Shown: positions 8,245-17,152, numbered from the stretch's first letter. The stretch: 64,000 bases of DNA from Flavobacterium psychrophilum (GCA_022730285.1 DZCQ01000011.1:5284-69283), one strand, 5' to 3'. Translations and numbers: made by a program. Notes: generated by a model not told the origin, from the sequence alone.

Positions 8245-11200
8245 ATGAGCACAAAATTTACCGAATACAAAGGGCTTGACTTGCCGAATGTAGCATCAGA
8301 AGTACTTGATTTTTGGAAAAAAGAAAATATATTTGAACAATCTGTAACTTCACGAGAAGGAAAGGAACCTTATGTGTTTTTTGAAGGACCACCTTCCGCA
8401 AACGGATTACCAGGAATCCACCACGTAATGGCACGTGCTATTAAAGATATTTTTTGTCGCTATAAAACGCAAAAGGGTTTTCAAGTAAAGCGTAAAGCAG
8501 GTTGGGACACACATGGTTTGCCTGTGGAACTTGGAACTGAAAAAGAATTAGGAATTACCAAAGAAGACATCGGAAAAACCATTTCGGTAGAAGAATACAA
8601 CGAAGCGTGTAAACGAACCGTGATGCGCTATACCGACGTGTGGAACGACCTTACCGAAAAAATGGGGTATTGGGTTGATATGGAAGACCCGTATGTGACG
8701 TACAAATCCAAATATATGGAAACCGTTTGGTGGTTGCTGAAACAAATTTACAACAAAGATTTACTATACAAAGGCTACACCATCCAACCATATTCCCCAA
8801 AAGCTGGAACTGGATTGTCTTCACACGAAGTAAACCAACCAGGAAGTTACAGAGATGTTACAGATACAACAGTTGTAGCACAATTTCTAGCAAAAACAGA
8901 AACATTACCAAGCTTTTTACAAGCATTTGGTAATATTCATATTCTTGCTTGGACAACAACTCCTTGGACTTTGTCATCAAACACAGCATTGACAGTTGGT
9001 CCAAAAATCGATTATGTTTTGGTGGAAACTTTCAATCAATACACTTTTCGTCCTGTTAAAGTAATTTTGGCTAAAAACCTTGTCAGAAAACAGTTTGGAA
9101 AAGGATTTTTTGTTTCAAATGAAGCATCAGATTTCGAGAATTTTAAAGAAGGAGATAAAAATATTCCTTATCAAATTTTAACTGAATGCAAAGGTGCTGA
9201 TTTAGTTGGAATTCGATACGAGCAATTAATGAAGTTGGCATTGCCATATCTAAATCCTGAAAATGCATTTAGAGTGATTGCTGGTGATTTCGTAACTACC
9301 GAAGATGGAACTGGAATTGTACACACAGCTCCAACTTTTGGTGCAGATGATGCAAAAGTTGCGAAAGAAGCAACGCCTGAAGTGCCACCAATGTTGGTTT
9401 TAGACGAAAACGGAAATCCTGCTCCTTTAGTTGATTTACAAGGTAAATTCATTCAAGGTTTAGGAAGCTATTCTGGAAAATACGTTAAAAATGAATATTA
9501 CAACGATGGCGAAGCTCCAGAACGTTCTGCTGATGTGGAAATTGCTATCCAATTGAAAGAAGAAAATAAGGCTTTCAAAGTTGAAAAATACGTACACAGT
9601 TACCCTCATTGTTGGAGAACAGACAAACCAATTTTATATTATCCGTTAGATTCTTGGTTCATCAAAGTAACCGAAATCAAAGACAGAATGTTTGATTTGA
9701 ACGAAACTATTAACTGGAAACCAAAAGCAACTGGTGAAGGTCGTTTCGGAAATTGGTTGAAAAATGCCAACGATTGGAACTTGTCGCGTTCAAGATATTG
9801 GGGAATTCCATTACCAATTTGGAGAACCGAAGATGGAACGGAAGAAATGCTAATCGGTTCAGTAGAAGAATTGCATTCCGAAATTGAAAAATCAATCGCT
9901 GCTGGTTTCCAAAAAGAAAATCCATTCAAAGGTTTCGTAGTTGGAAATATGAGCGAAGAAAACTATGATTTGGTTGATTTACATAAAAATGTGGTTGACA
10001 ACATCGTTTTGGTTTCGCCATCAGGAAAATTGATGAAACGTGAAAGTGACTTGATTGACGTTTGGTTTGATTCAGGCGCGATGCCTTATGCACAATGGCA
10101 TTATCCTTTTGAAAACAAAGATTTAATAGACGAAAACAAAGCGTTTCCTGCCGATTTTATTGCAGAAGGTGTCGATCAAACTCGTGGTTGGTTTTATACA
10201 TTACATGCCATCGGAACGTTGGTTTTTGATAAAATTGCGTATAAAAATGTAGTTTCAAACGGATTAGTTCTAGACAAAAACGGGCAAAAAATGTCTAAAC
10301 GACTTGGGAATGCAACCGATCCTTTTGAAACTATCGCAAAATATGGTCCAGATGCCACTCGCTGGTACATGATTTCTAATGCGAACCCGTGGGATAATCT
10401 GAAATTTGATATAGATGGTATAGTTGAAGTACAGCGTAAGTTTTTTGGAACTTTGTACAATACATATTCGTTCTTTGCTTTGTATGCCAATTTGGATAAT
10501 TTTAACTATTCTGAAGCTGAAATTCCATTGAATGAGAGACCGGAAATTGACCGTTGGGTTTTATCAGAATTACATACTTTGATAAAAACCGTAGATGAAA
10601 CTTATGCAGATTACGAACCAACAAAAGCTGCTCGTGCTATTTCTGACTTTGTTCAAGAAAATTTAAGTAACTGGTACGTTCGATTGTGTAGAAGAAGATT
10701 TTGGAAAGGGGAATATGCTCCAGATAAAATAGCTGCCTATCAAACACTATATACTTGCCTTTTAGAGGTTTCCAAGCTGATAGCTCCAATAGCTCCATTT
10801 TATGCCGATAAACTTTACAGAGATTTAACAAAAACGACACAAAAAGAAAGGTATGAAAGTGTACATTTGGCGAAATTTCCAATTTTAGTTGAAAACTTTG
10901 TTGATAAATCATTAGAGAGCAAAATGATGAAGGCAAAGACTGTTTCTTCTTTGGTTTTGTCCTTAAGAAAAAAGGAAATGATTAAGGTTAGACAACCTTT
11001 GCAAAAGATAATGATTCCAGCTTCTAGCGAGCTTTTTAAAGAAGAAATAATAGCAGTTTCTAACCTAATAAAAGCGGAAGTAAATGTAAAGGAAATAGAA
11101 CTTTTGGACGATGCATCAAGTATGTTGGTTAAACAAATAAAGCCTAATTTTAAGACATTAGGGCCAAGATTTGGAAAAGGTATGAATTTGGTTGTCAAGG

Positions 11201-11649
11201 AGATACAATCTCTTTCAGCAAATCAAATTAGTCAATTAGATTGCAAGGGAACACTAGAAATTGTTATTTCGGGAAATAGTGTAATTTTAACCTCAGATGA
11301 TGTGGAGATATCTTCACAAGATATTCCAGGTTGGTTAGTAACAAATGCAGAGGGAATTACTGTTGCTTTAGATATTACAATCACGGAGAAATTAAAAGAA
11401 GAAGGAATTGCAAGAGAATTAGTCAATAGAATTCAAAACATTCGAAAAGAATCTGGACTAGAGGTTACTGATAGGATTAAAGTATTACTGACTGACAATG
11501 AGGATTTAAAAATTGCAATCCATGCAAATGAAACATACATAAAAGAAGAGACATTAACAGACGAGATTGTCTTTGAACAAAAATTAGAAAATGGCACAGA
11601 TATTGAATTTGATGCTATTAAAACAAGAATTTTAATTTCTAAAATATAA
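8245..11649 (+). CDS. ileS: Isoleucyl-tRNA synthetase, IleRS2-like, with GXHH signature motif
   Basis: An 1134-residue class I synthetase that charges tRNA-Ile with isoleucine. Seen directly: the nucleotide-binding region FEGPPSANG, the CP1 editing domain with TTPWTL and the editing-site GTGIVHTAP, the KMSKR loop at residues 682-686, and a long C-terminal anticodon-binding region. There is no C-terminal zinc-finger cluster, and the length is that of the IleRS2 (eukaryote-like) type. The usual class I HIGH tetrapeptide is replaced by GIHH at residues 57-60 (bases 8413-8424), with the first and third residues swapped. Altered GXHH motifs have been reported in IleRS2 enzymes with very high mupirocin resistance. 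A weak -7-like TACTTTCG lies at 8212-8219. A DksA-like gene follows four bases after the stop. Confidence 0.96.
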   Translation: MSTKFTEYKGLDLPNVASEVLDFWKKENIFEQSVTSREGKEPYVFFEGPPSANGLPGIHHVMARAIKDIFCRYKTQKGFQVKRKAGWDTHGLPVELGTEKELGITKEDIGKTISVEEYNEACKRTVMRYTDVWNDLTEKMGYWVDMEDPYVTYKSKYMETVWWLLKQIYNKDLLYKGYTIQPYSPKAGTGLSSHEVNQPGSYRDVTDTTVVAQFLAKTETLPSFLQAFGNIHILAWTTTPWTLSSNTALTVGPKIDYVLVETFNQYTFRPVKVILAKNLVRKQFGKGFFVSNEASDFENFKEGDKNIPYQILTECKGADLVGIRYEQLMKLALPYLNPENAFRVIAGDFVTTEDGTGIVHTAPTFGADDAKVAKEATPEVPPMLVLDENGNPAPLVDLQGKFIQGLGSYSGKYVKNEYYNDGEAPERSADVEIAIQLKEENKAFKVEKYVHSYPHCWRTDKPILYYPLDSWFIKVTEIKDRMFDLNETINWKPKATGEGRFGNWLKNANDWNLSRSRYWGIPLPIWRTEDGTEEMLIGSVEELHSEIEKSIAAGFQKENPFKGFVVGNMSEENYDLVDLHKNVVDNIVLVSPSGKLMKRESDLIDVWFDSGAMPYAQWHYPFENKDLIDENKAFPADFIAEGVDQTRGWFYTLHAIGTLVFDKIAYKNVVSNGLVLDKNGQKMSKRLGNATDPFETIAKYGPDATRWYMISNANPWDNLKFDIDGIVEVQRKFFGTLYNTYSFFALYANLDNFNYSEAEIPLNERPEIDRWVLSELHTLIKTVDETYADYEPTKAARAISDFVQENLSNWYVRLCRRRFWKGEYAPDKIAAYQTLYTCLLEVSKLIAPIAPFYADKLYRDLTKTTQKERYESVHLAKFPILVENFVDKSLESKMMKAKTVSSLVLSLRKKEMIKVRQPLQKIMIPASSELFKEEIIAVSNLIKAEVNVKEIELLDDASSMLVKQIKPNFKTLGPRFGKGMNLVVKEIQSLSANQISQLDCKGTLEIVISGNSVILTSDDVEISSQDIPGWLVTNAEGITVALDITITEKLKEEGIARELVNRIQNIRKESGLEVTDRIKVLLTDNEDLKIAIHANETYIKEETLTDEIVFEQKLENGTDIEFDAIKTRILISKI

Positions 11650-11653
11650 GACT

Positions 11654-12034
11654 ATGGTAGATGAACAAATAAGATATAATGATGCGGACTTAGCGGAGTT
11701 TAAAGCATTAATCTTACAAAAATTAGACAAGGCAAAAAATGATTTAGACCTTATTCGTAGTGCTTATATGAATGACTTAAATAATGGAACCGATGATACA
11801 TCACCTACATTTAAAGCATTTGAAGAAGGTAGCGAAACCATGAGCAAAGAAGCTAATTCTCAGTTAGCTATCCGCCAAGAAAAATTTATTAGAGATCTAA
11901 GAAATGCTTTGGTACGAATAGAAAACAAAACTTATGGAGTGTGTAGAGTTACTGGAAAATTAATTGGGAAAGAGCGTCTAAAAATTGTTCCACATGCTAC
12001 GATGAGTATAGAAGCTAAGAATTTGCAACGATAA
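11654..12034 (+). CDS. TraR/DksA-family protein with degenerate zinc finger
   Basis: A 126-residue DksA-like protein. An N-terminal coiled-coil segment carries acidic residues, and the C-terminal zinc-ribbon-like end reads YGVCRVTGKLIGKERL and PHATMSIEAKN. DksA relatives bind the RNA polymerase secondary channel with ppGpp. Of the four cysteines in a classical C4 finger only one (CRVT) remains, the pattern I associate with the Bacteroidetes subfamily, so metal binding is doubtful. It is co-transcribed with ileS and closed by a terminator. Direct function is inferred from the family only. Confidence 0.87.
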   Translation: MVDEQIRYNDADLAEFKALILQKLDKAKNDLDLIRSAYMNDLNNGTDDTSPTFKAFEEGSETMSKEANSQLAIRQEKFIRDLRNALVRIENKTYGVCRVTGKLIGKERLKIVPHATMSIEAKNLQR

Positions 12035-12053
12035 CTTTTAATTACAATATTTT

Positions 12054-12078
12054 AAGCGCTCCAAATGGGGCGTTTTTT
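12054..12078 (+). terminator. Intrinsic terminator after ileS-dksA
   Basis: Stem GCGCTCC (12056-12062) with GGGGCGT (12067-12073), one G-T pair, loop AAAT, then six T. It lies about 20 bases past the stop. Confidence 0.85.
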
Positions 12079-12090
12079 ATATTTATTTCT

Positions 12091-12098
12091 TATTTTTG
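12091..12098 (+). promoter_or_regulatory. Putative -7 promoter element for lspA
   Basis: TATTTTTG matches TAnnTTTG and ends 22 bases before the lspA ATG. It follows directly on the upstream terminator, so lspA appears to have its own promoter. Confidence 0.5.
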
Positions 12099-12120
12099 CC
12101 ACTTAATAATAGATATTTAA

Positions 12121-12717
12121 ATGAACTTAAAAAAGGCTTACCTCATAGTAATACTGGTTTTACTAATAGATCAAATTTCGAAAATATATGTAAAAACACA
12201 TTTTATTTTACATGAAGAAGTACCCGTTTTTTCTTGGTTTAAAATATTATTTATCGAAAATGAAGGGATGGCTTGGGGAGTTGAAATACCAGGTATTTAC
12301 GGAAAATTAGCTCTTACTTTATTTAGAATATGTGCAGTAATAGGAATAGGATATTGGATTTGGGATGCCACCAAAAAAAAATCTTCCCCTATTTTAATTG
12401 TTGCACTAGCACTTATACTGGCAGGTGCATTTGGGAATATCATAGACTCCGTAGGGTATGGAAAAATATTTAACGATAGTTCTTACAATACAGCAACTTT
12501 ATTCTCTAAAAATCCATACGGAAGTTGGTTTTATGGCAAAGTGGTAGATATGCTATATTTCCCAATTTGGAGTGGAAATTTGCCTTCGTGGTTGCCATTT
12601 TTTGGAGGAAAAGATTTTACCTTTTTTAATGCTATTTTTAATGTTGCCGATATGTCTATTTCCATCGGAGTAGTTATATTAATTATATTTAATAAAAAAA
12701 TATTTGGTAAGGACTAA
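12121..12717 (+). CDS. lspA: Lipoprotein signal peptidase (signal peptidase II)
   Basis: A 198-residue inner-membrane aspartyl peptidase that removes the signal peptide from lipidated prolipoproteins. Four hydrophobic segments are visible. The two catalytic Asp motifs are GNIIDSVGYG and, near the C-terminus, NVADMSISIG, with the family's FIENEGMAWG loop between the first two helices. It is longer than E. coli LspA (164) because of an extended loop after the first Asp, as seen in Bacteroidetes. It supports the several lipoproteins encoded nearby. Confidence 0.94.
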   Translation: MNLKKAYLIVILVLLIDQISKIYVKTHFILHEEVPVFSWFKILFIENEGMAWGVEIPGIYGKLALTLFRICAVIGIGYWIWDATKKKSSPILIVALALILAGAFGNIIDSVGYGKIFNDSSYNTATLFSKNPYGSWFYGKVVDMLYFPIWSGNLPSWLPFFGGKDFTFFNAIFNVADMSISIGVVILIIFNKKIFGKD

Positions 12718-12805
12718 AGGTGGGGGCTAAAAACTAGCAAAAGTGCTATTTGTGCTGTCCCTCCAGCAAAAAGAAAATAATAAATTGGGCTTTTATAGAA
12801 AGCAT

Positions 12806-12841
12806 AAAAAGAGTTACATAATAAAAATGTAACTCTTTTTT
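12806..12841 (-). terminator. Intrinsic terminator after the copper-receptor operon
   Basis: Stem AAAAAGAGTTACA (12806-12818) with TGTAACTCTTTTT (12828-12840). It lies 20 bases beyond the stop of the minus-strand lipoprotein gene. Between it and lspA is an unassigned G-rich stretch near 12718-12770. Confidence 0.88.
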
Positions 12842-12860
12842 CAAATACAGTATTTTATAA

Positions 12861-13616
12861 CTAATACGTTATTTGTACTTTTGAGCAAGCACTAAAATCA
12901 AAGTCCTTGCTAGCTCCATCTATCGGTTTTCCAGCTTCTACTTTTTTAGCAGCAACGGTAATATAATAATTTGTTCCTGTAACCAAATCGTTCGTTGGTC
13001 GCATCCAGCCAGTACTTCCATCAATATTAATAGTATAAGTTGTAGCGTTTTCGGGTAGTTTTCCAATTTTAAACAATGGTTTTGTTCCATCAATATTTAA
13101 TTCTGTTAATTTTACACAAATCAAATCTGCATTTGGAACAGCCGTCCAGTCTAGTTTTATTTTAGCAGGTGTTATTGCTGTAGTAGCAATTCTAGTAACT
13201 GTGATAGGTATTGGTAACGACAAGTCATTATCAACAAGAACATCAGTCATTGTTTTGGTGTATCCATCAGCAAATTTCAACTGAAAAGTGTAAGTTCCCA
13301 TTGGTGGTTTTGTTCTAGAAAGAGTTCCTTTCCCATTCAAATTTCCTGGGCCTGCCCAAGTTTGTTCAATATTAAAAGTAGTATTGTTAGGGTCTGTTAC
13401 TGTACATCCAGTTGCATTAATTGTATTTCCGCCAGCCATAAATACAGGGACATATTTATCTGCTCCATTCATAGATGTTTTTTTTAATATTACATCTACA
13501 TAAGCATCTTCGTGAGTGTCTGTAGGAAGTGTAATATCATCGTCTGAACAAGAGGTAAATGCAGTAATGGCTGTTGTTAAAAAAACAATTGCTAAAAATT
13601 TTATTCTATTTTCCAT
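12861..13616 (-). CDS. Lipoprotein of unknown function partnered with a copper TonB receptor
   Basis: A 251-residue predicted lipoprotein: hydrophobic leader, then lipobox TSC with Cys at residue 23, then Asp residues. The mature part looks beta-rich, with an N-terminal region containing AGGNTINATGC and a C-terminal stretch of fibronectin-III-like character (IKLDWTAVPNADLICVKL). It starts 18 bases after the TonB receptor gene and is surely co-transcribed. That position suggests a surface or periplasmic partner of the receptor, perhaps in metal capture, but no known copper-binding motif stands out. I do not recognise a named family. Confidence 0.75.
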   Translation of the reverse strand: MENRIKFLAIVFLTTAITAFTSCSDDDITLPTDTHEDAYVDVILKKTSMNGADKYVPVFMAGGNTINATGCTVTDPNNTTFNIEQTWAGPGNLNGKGTLSRTKPPMGTYTFQLKFADGYTKTMTDVLVDNDLSLPIPITVTRIATTAITPAKIKLDWTAVPNADLICVKLTELNIDGTKPLFKIGKLPENATTYTINIDGSTGWMRPTNDLVTGTNYYITVAAKKVEAGKPIDGASKDFDFSACSKVQITY

Positions 13617-13634
13617 TTTATTAAAAATTTATTA

Positions 13635-15731
13635 TTAAAAATTATATTTGGCAAAAAAGCTAAAGTTTCTGCCTGGTTCGTGAATTCTGTAGCCATTATT
13701 AAAGTCCGCATTTTTGAAAGCAAAATTCAAATGTGAATAATAGGCTTCGTTAAAAATATTTAAAACCGAACCTCCTAATGTAAGGCTTTTTATAGGTTTA
13801 TAGCCTAATCTTAAATCAAAAACTTTGTATCCTGGAGTTGCTGTTTCTGCAAAACTAGGAGCAAAATCATTTTGTTGAGCAACAATTTCAGTACGGAAAC
13901 TTATCCAATATGCTGGTTTTTCAAACTTTAACTCATTTCTAATTGCCATTGGGAATACTTGAGCCAACGGTTCTTTTAAAGTTAAGTTTCGTGCTTTTGT
14001 ATAAGAAATATTAGTATTAAAAGATAAACTCTCTATAATTTTATAATTAAGATAAACTTCTCCTCCATACTGATACGCATTTACATTATAAAATTGTTTT
14101 GGTGCCGTTGGTACCATTCCTCCACAACCACCACCAGCCGTTAAAGATGGTCTTAATATTCCTGTTATATAATTGTCCATATAAGAAAAGAATATACTAG
14201 CACCAATATTTAAATTGGTATTTTTTTTAGATACGGATAGTTCTGTTTGATAATTAACCTCAGGTTTAAGATTTGGATTTCCTATGTATTGACGAGAATC
14301 GGAACCTATCTCAAAACGATAAATGTAGCGTTCTATCATAGATGGTGTTCTAACACCTTTTCCAAAAGACAATTGTGTATTCCAGTTATTTTTATTAAAT
14401 TTTAACCCAACATGTCCCGCAAAAGTAATGTCTGTTTTGTCTGATACGATGCCATATATTGCAAAAAATCCTGGATCTGGACTTGCAATTTTTGCGGTTA
14501 CATAATCAACCCTTGCACCTACTGTTGCAGCAAGATAATCACTAAATGAATAATTAAATTCTGTAAAAACACCAAAATCATTTATGGTTGCATCTTGCCA
14601 TACTTCAGATGTGTTAGTTGTAGGATTTGTAAATGGCACACCTGTTGCAGGGTTTACATTAGCAGTAACTGATTTTTTTCCTTCTCTAAAAATATAATCT
14701 AAATCGGCGCCATAAAATGCTTTTAATTTTTTGGTTGGCTGATGTTCTATCTCAAAACGACCTCCATAAGAAGTAGAAGTAACAGGAGTTCTAGCATCTG
14801 TAGCTGGATAATTTGGTCTTGGGCTATCTAATTCGAAACCATTTGTCATTAAATGATCTACAAATGTATAATAGGATTTAAAAGAAATATTCTTAATTTT
14901 TTCAGAAACAAATTTCCATTTATAATCTAATCCTAGACTATAGCTATCATCATAAGGAGAATCCATTGGCAAACCGGTATGAATAATTTGACTGCCAAAT
15001 TTTTGTCTCCAATCCAATCTAACGGTTTGGTTTTCGGTAAGATTGTATCCCGCTTTTGCAGAATAACTCTTAGTTATAAACCCAGAAGGTGTGATTACTC
15101 CATTGCCATCTTTGTAATTTCCGTAGTCTCTATACTCACCATTTAAGGTAAGATTGAATTTATTTTGAACAAATTGCAACTCGGCTCTAGAGGCACTATT
15201 ATTACCATTGCTTTCATATCCACTTTGTATTTCACCAAAAACGCCATTTGTATTAGGAATTAATGGGGTAGTAACCATGTTTACAATTCCTCCAAAGGTT
15301 TGTCCAAATCTGGTAGTAAAAGGCCCTGTTACAACTTCTATTTTGCGAACTTCTTCAGGGATAATGTGTGCGGTAATAGGATCCATTCTGTTGGGACAAG
15401 CATGTACATACTTTCCTCCTGCATCAAACTTCACATTCATTTGTTCGTACTTAAACGCTCTAAGTGATGGCTCTGCAGCAATAGCACTTCGTTTTTGAAT
15501 ACTAAATCCTGGTATATCTTTAAACAAATCGGTAGCTGTTCTTGGCTGGCTATTTTTTTTTGCTTCATCTATGGCTATTACGGAATGTGAAATGGCATTT
15601 AGCCCGTCCGTTTTTAGAAGAATTTCGTCTAATATTATAGGTTTACTGTTTGCAATCGTGTCTTTTTCTTGTGCAAAAGAATTTGATGCAAAACAAAGTA
15701 AAGCTATAATGAAACTAATTTTTATTTTCAT
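13635..15731 (-). CDS. TonB-dependent outer-membrane receptor of the OprC/NosA copper type
   Basis: A 698-residue receptor with a signal peptide ending SNSFAQ, an N-terminal plug and a 22-strand-type barrel closing with an aromatic C-terminal end (FFAKYNF). The plug holds ACPNRMDP, giving Cys112-x3-Met116, and the barrel has HLM at residues 293-295. CxxxM together with HxM is the copper-binding arrangement described for Pseudomonas OprC. The plug stretch RKIEVVTGPFTTRFGQTFGG is typical of the TonB receptor family. Energy would come from an ExbB/ExbD/TonB system such as the one at 24-27 kb. It is flanked in the same direction by a small Cys-containing exported protein upstream and a lipoprotein downstream. 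Copper as substrate is inferred from motifs. Confidence 0.88.
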   Translation of the reverse strand: MKIKISFIIALLCFASNSFAQEKDTIANSKPIILDEILLKTDGLNAISHSVIAIDEAKKNSQPRTATDLFKDIPGFSIQKRSAIAAEPSLRAFKYEQMNVKFDAGGKYVHACPNRMDPITAHIIPEEVRKIEVVTGPFTTRFGQTFGGIVNMVTTPLIPNTNGVFGEIQSGYESNGNNSASRAELQFVQNKFNLTLNGEYRDYGNYKDGNGVITPSGFITKSYSAKAGYNLTENQTVRLDWRQKFGSQIIHTGLPMDSPYDDSYSLGLDYKWKFVSEKIKNISFKSYYTFVDHLMTNGFELDSPRPNYPATDARTPVTSTSYGGRFEIEHQPTKKLKAFYGADLDYIFREGKKSVTANVNPATGVPFTNPTTNTSEVWQDATINDFGVFTEFNYSFSDYLAATVGARVDYVTAKIASPDPGFFAIYGIVSDKTDITFAGHVGLKFNKNNWNTQLSFGKGVRTPSMIERYIYRFEIGSDSRQYIGNPNLKPEVNYQTELSVSKKNTNLNIGASIFFSYMDNYITGILRPSLTAGGGCGGMVPTAPKQFYNVNAYQYGGEVYLNYKIIESLSFNTNISYTKARNLTLKEPLAQVFPMAIRNELKFEKPAYWISFRTEIVAQQNDFAPSFAETATPGYKVFDLRLGYKPIKSLTLGGSVLNIFNEAYYSHLNFAFKNADFNNGYRIHEPGRNFSFFAKYNF

Positions 15732-15875
15732 TGCTTTATATTAATTCTAATTTTTGGAATATCTCATAATAAAAACAGTCTTTTTTGCTGTAATTTAATA
15801 AGATGTGAATTTTTAGCAATAATAAAGACTTTGCCACAAATAATGTAACAATTTATTTATTTGCTAAATGGAATT

Positions 15876-16253
15876 TTAGACTATAAAGGTAGGTGGATGA
15901 AAATATTTTTGGACAATAGTATAAAAATACAAGTTAGTATAGGTATTTTTAACATTATTAGAGAAAGTAAAAAGAAACTTATTTGGAAGTAAATTAGAAC
16001 TTTCTGTTAAAAATAGTGTTTCAAAAATTTGCTTTACACTATTTTTTTTATCGGTATTCATTGGATTTTCTGTTTCAGAAGCTTTAGCAAGTTCTTTTAC
16101 TAAATAACATTTTCCATTACAACCAATTATAGTATTATTTCTATTCACACAGAGTTCTGTTTTAATAAACTCATAGTTAATTGCATAATCCAAAAGTGGA
16201 AATACAGGCTTTAAAAGCAAAGAGAATAATATTATAAATACAAGTTGTTTCAC
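15876..16253 (-). CDS. Small exported or membrane-anchored protein with a Cys motif, upstream of the copper receptor
   Basis: A 125-residue protein with an N-terminal hydrophobic segment (QLVFIILFSLLLKPVFPLL) and a conserved-looking cysteine pattern: ELCVN, then GCNGKCYLVKELAKA. A polar tail follows. The start is GTG at 16251-16253; no ATG lies in frame near the N-terminus. A -7-like element ends only five bases before the GTG, so the transcript may be leaderless. It precedes the copper receptor in the same direction after a 144-base gap. The three cysteines fit a metal- or redox-related role, but I recognise no named family. Confidence 0.68.
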   Translation of the reverse strand: MKQLVFIILFSLLLKPVFPLLDYAINYEFIKTELCVNRNNTIIGCNGKCYLVKELAKASETENPMNTDKKNSVKQIFETLFLTESSNLLPNKFLFTFSNNVKNTYTNLYFYTIVQKYFHPPTFIV

Positions 16254-16258
16254 AAAAT

Positions 16259-16266
16259 CAAAGTTA
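16259..16266 (-). promoter_or_regulatory. Putative -7 promoter element of the copper-receptor operon
   Basis: On the minus strand this is TAACTTTG (TAnnTTTG consensus), with five bases (ATTTT) before the GTG start codon. Transcription would begin at or next to the start codon. Confidence 0.5.
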
Positions 16267-16355
16267 CTATTTTTTTTAATAATAAAAATATTTTTTTTAG
16301 GACAAACTGATACTTTAATACTTAAAATCTGAGTTCGATTATTAATACAAGCTAA

Positions 16356-16475
16356 CTAATTGTCTTTCAGTCTATCAAATTTAATTGAAGATTTTTTTGG
16401 TAAGAATTGATATGCAATAATTCCAGCAATTAGATTACACCTAATATTTATTGCTGAACGATGTCCTGAGTGTTC
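16356..16475 (-). pseudogene. C-terminal remnant of an IS982-type transposase
   Basis: The minus strand encodes about 39 residues ending in a stop: EHSGHRSAINIRCNLIAG, then AYQFLPKKSSIKF and a short tail. The HSxHRS...N..AGLIAY..QPKKPS pattern is the usual end of IS982-family transposases. A TAA stop lies two codons upstream of the conserved part, and nothing else of the element is visible. It is a dead fragment beside the IS1595-type remnant. Family assignment is from memory of the conserved tail. Confidence 0.6.
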
Positions 16476-16534
16476 AACTTAGCAAATATCGCTTAATTCT
16501 ATGATAAACAGCATTTTTATATTATCTTAGTAAA

Positions 16535-17152
16535 ATGAAAGAACTAGACAACATAAAAGAATTATTTCATGGATTACCTGCTTTTGCACAGGAATCTATC
16601 TTAGATGAATTGCTTCAGGAATATGAAGTTAGTGGACAAGTACTTGATTTAGCTTACGAAAATATTGCTGCTGAAAGACATAAAAAGCCATGTCCTTATT
16701 GCAAAAGCAAAAAGGTTTTGAAAAGAGATTCTGATTTTAAGCGAAATGTAAACGAAGAAGTAACTGTTATCCAAGTAGTAACAGCTGTTGAACGTGGTGG
16801 AGAAACATTTTTAAAAGCCGTAGAAACTAAAAGATTGACTACAGAAGAAATCACTAAAGCTTTTGATGGAAGACTTTCAGATGAGGCAACACTAATAACA
16901 GATGCACATCCTTCATACAAATCTTTTGCAAAAGAAAATCCTTTGCTTATTCACAAAACCTTTATTGCCAAAAACCACGTAAGTAAAACAGATAAAAAAG
17001 TTCATGTTCAAACAGTAAATCATACACATAGAGAATTAAAAGATTTTTTGAGACAATTCAACGGAGTAAGTTCTAAATATCTTCAAAATTATTTAAATCT
17101 ATTTGCTTATGCTGACAAATTAAGGGAATCAAAACACACAATTAAGCAGTGA
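16535..17152 (+). mobile_element. IS1595-family transposase with internal deletion
   Basis: A 205-residue open frame. The N-terminal region has half of a zinc ribbon (CPYCKSKKVLKR). The C-terminal part has the transposase pattern LITDAHPSYKSF and THRELKDFLRQFNGVSSKYLQNYLNLF of the ISXO2-like DDE domain. Intact IS1595 transposases are around 300 residues. Here the second half of the zinc ribbon and the segment with the first catalytic Asp are missing, and the frame continues without a stop across the junction. The protein should therefore be inactive. No convincing terminal inverted repeats were found in the flanks, although GCTTAATT appears inverted at both sides (near 16491 and 17142). Confidence 0.8.

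Noticed and set aside
9171..9452. Long open frame on the minus strand inside ileS
   Set aside because: No promoter, no recognisable domain, and ileS is certain on the plus strand; it is a shadow frame. The same holds for other antisense frames in ileS, typA, rplU and the pigment genes.
12718..12805. G-rich stretch after lspA as a possible small RNA or element
   Set aside because: There is no repeat partner, promoter or stable structure that I could support; left as unassigned.
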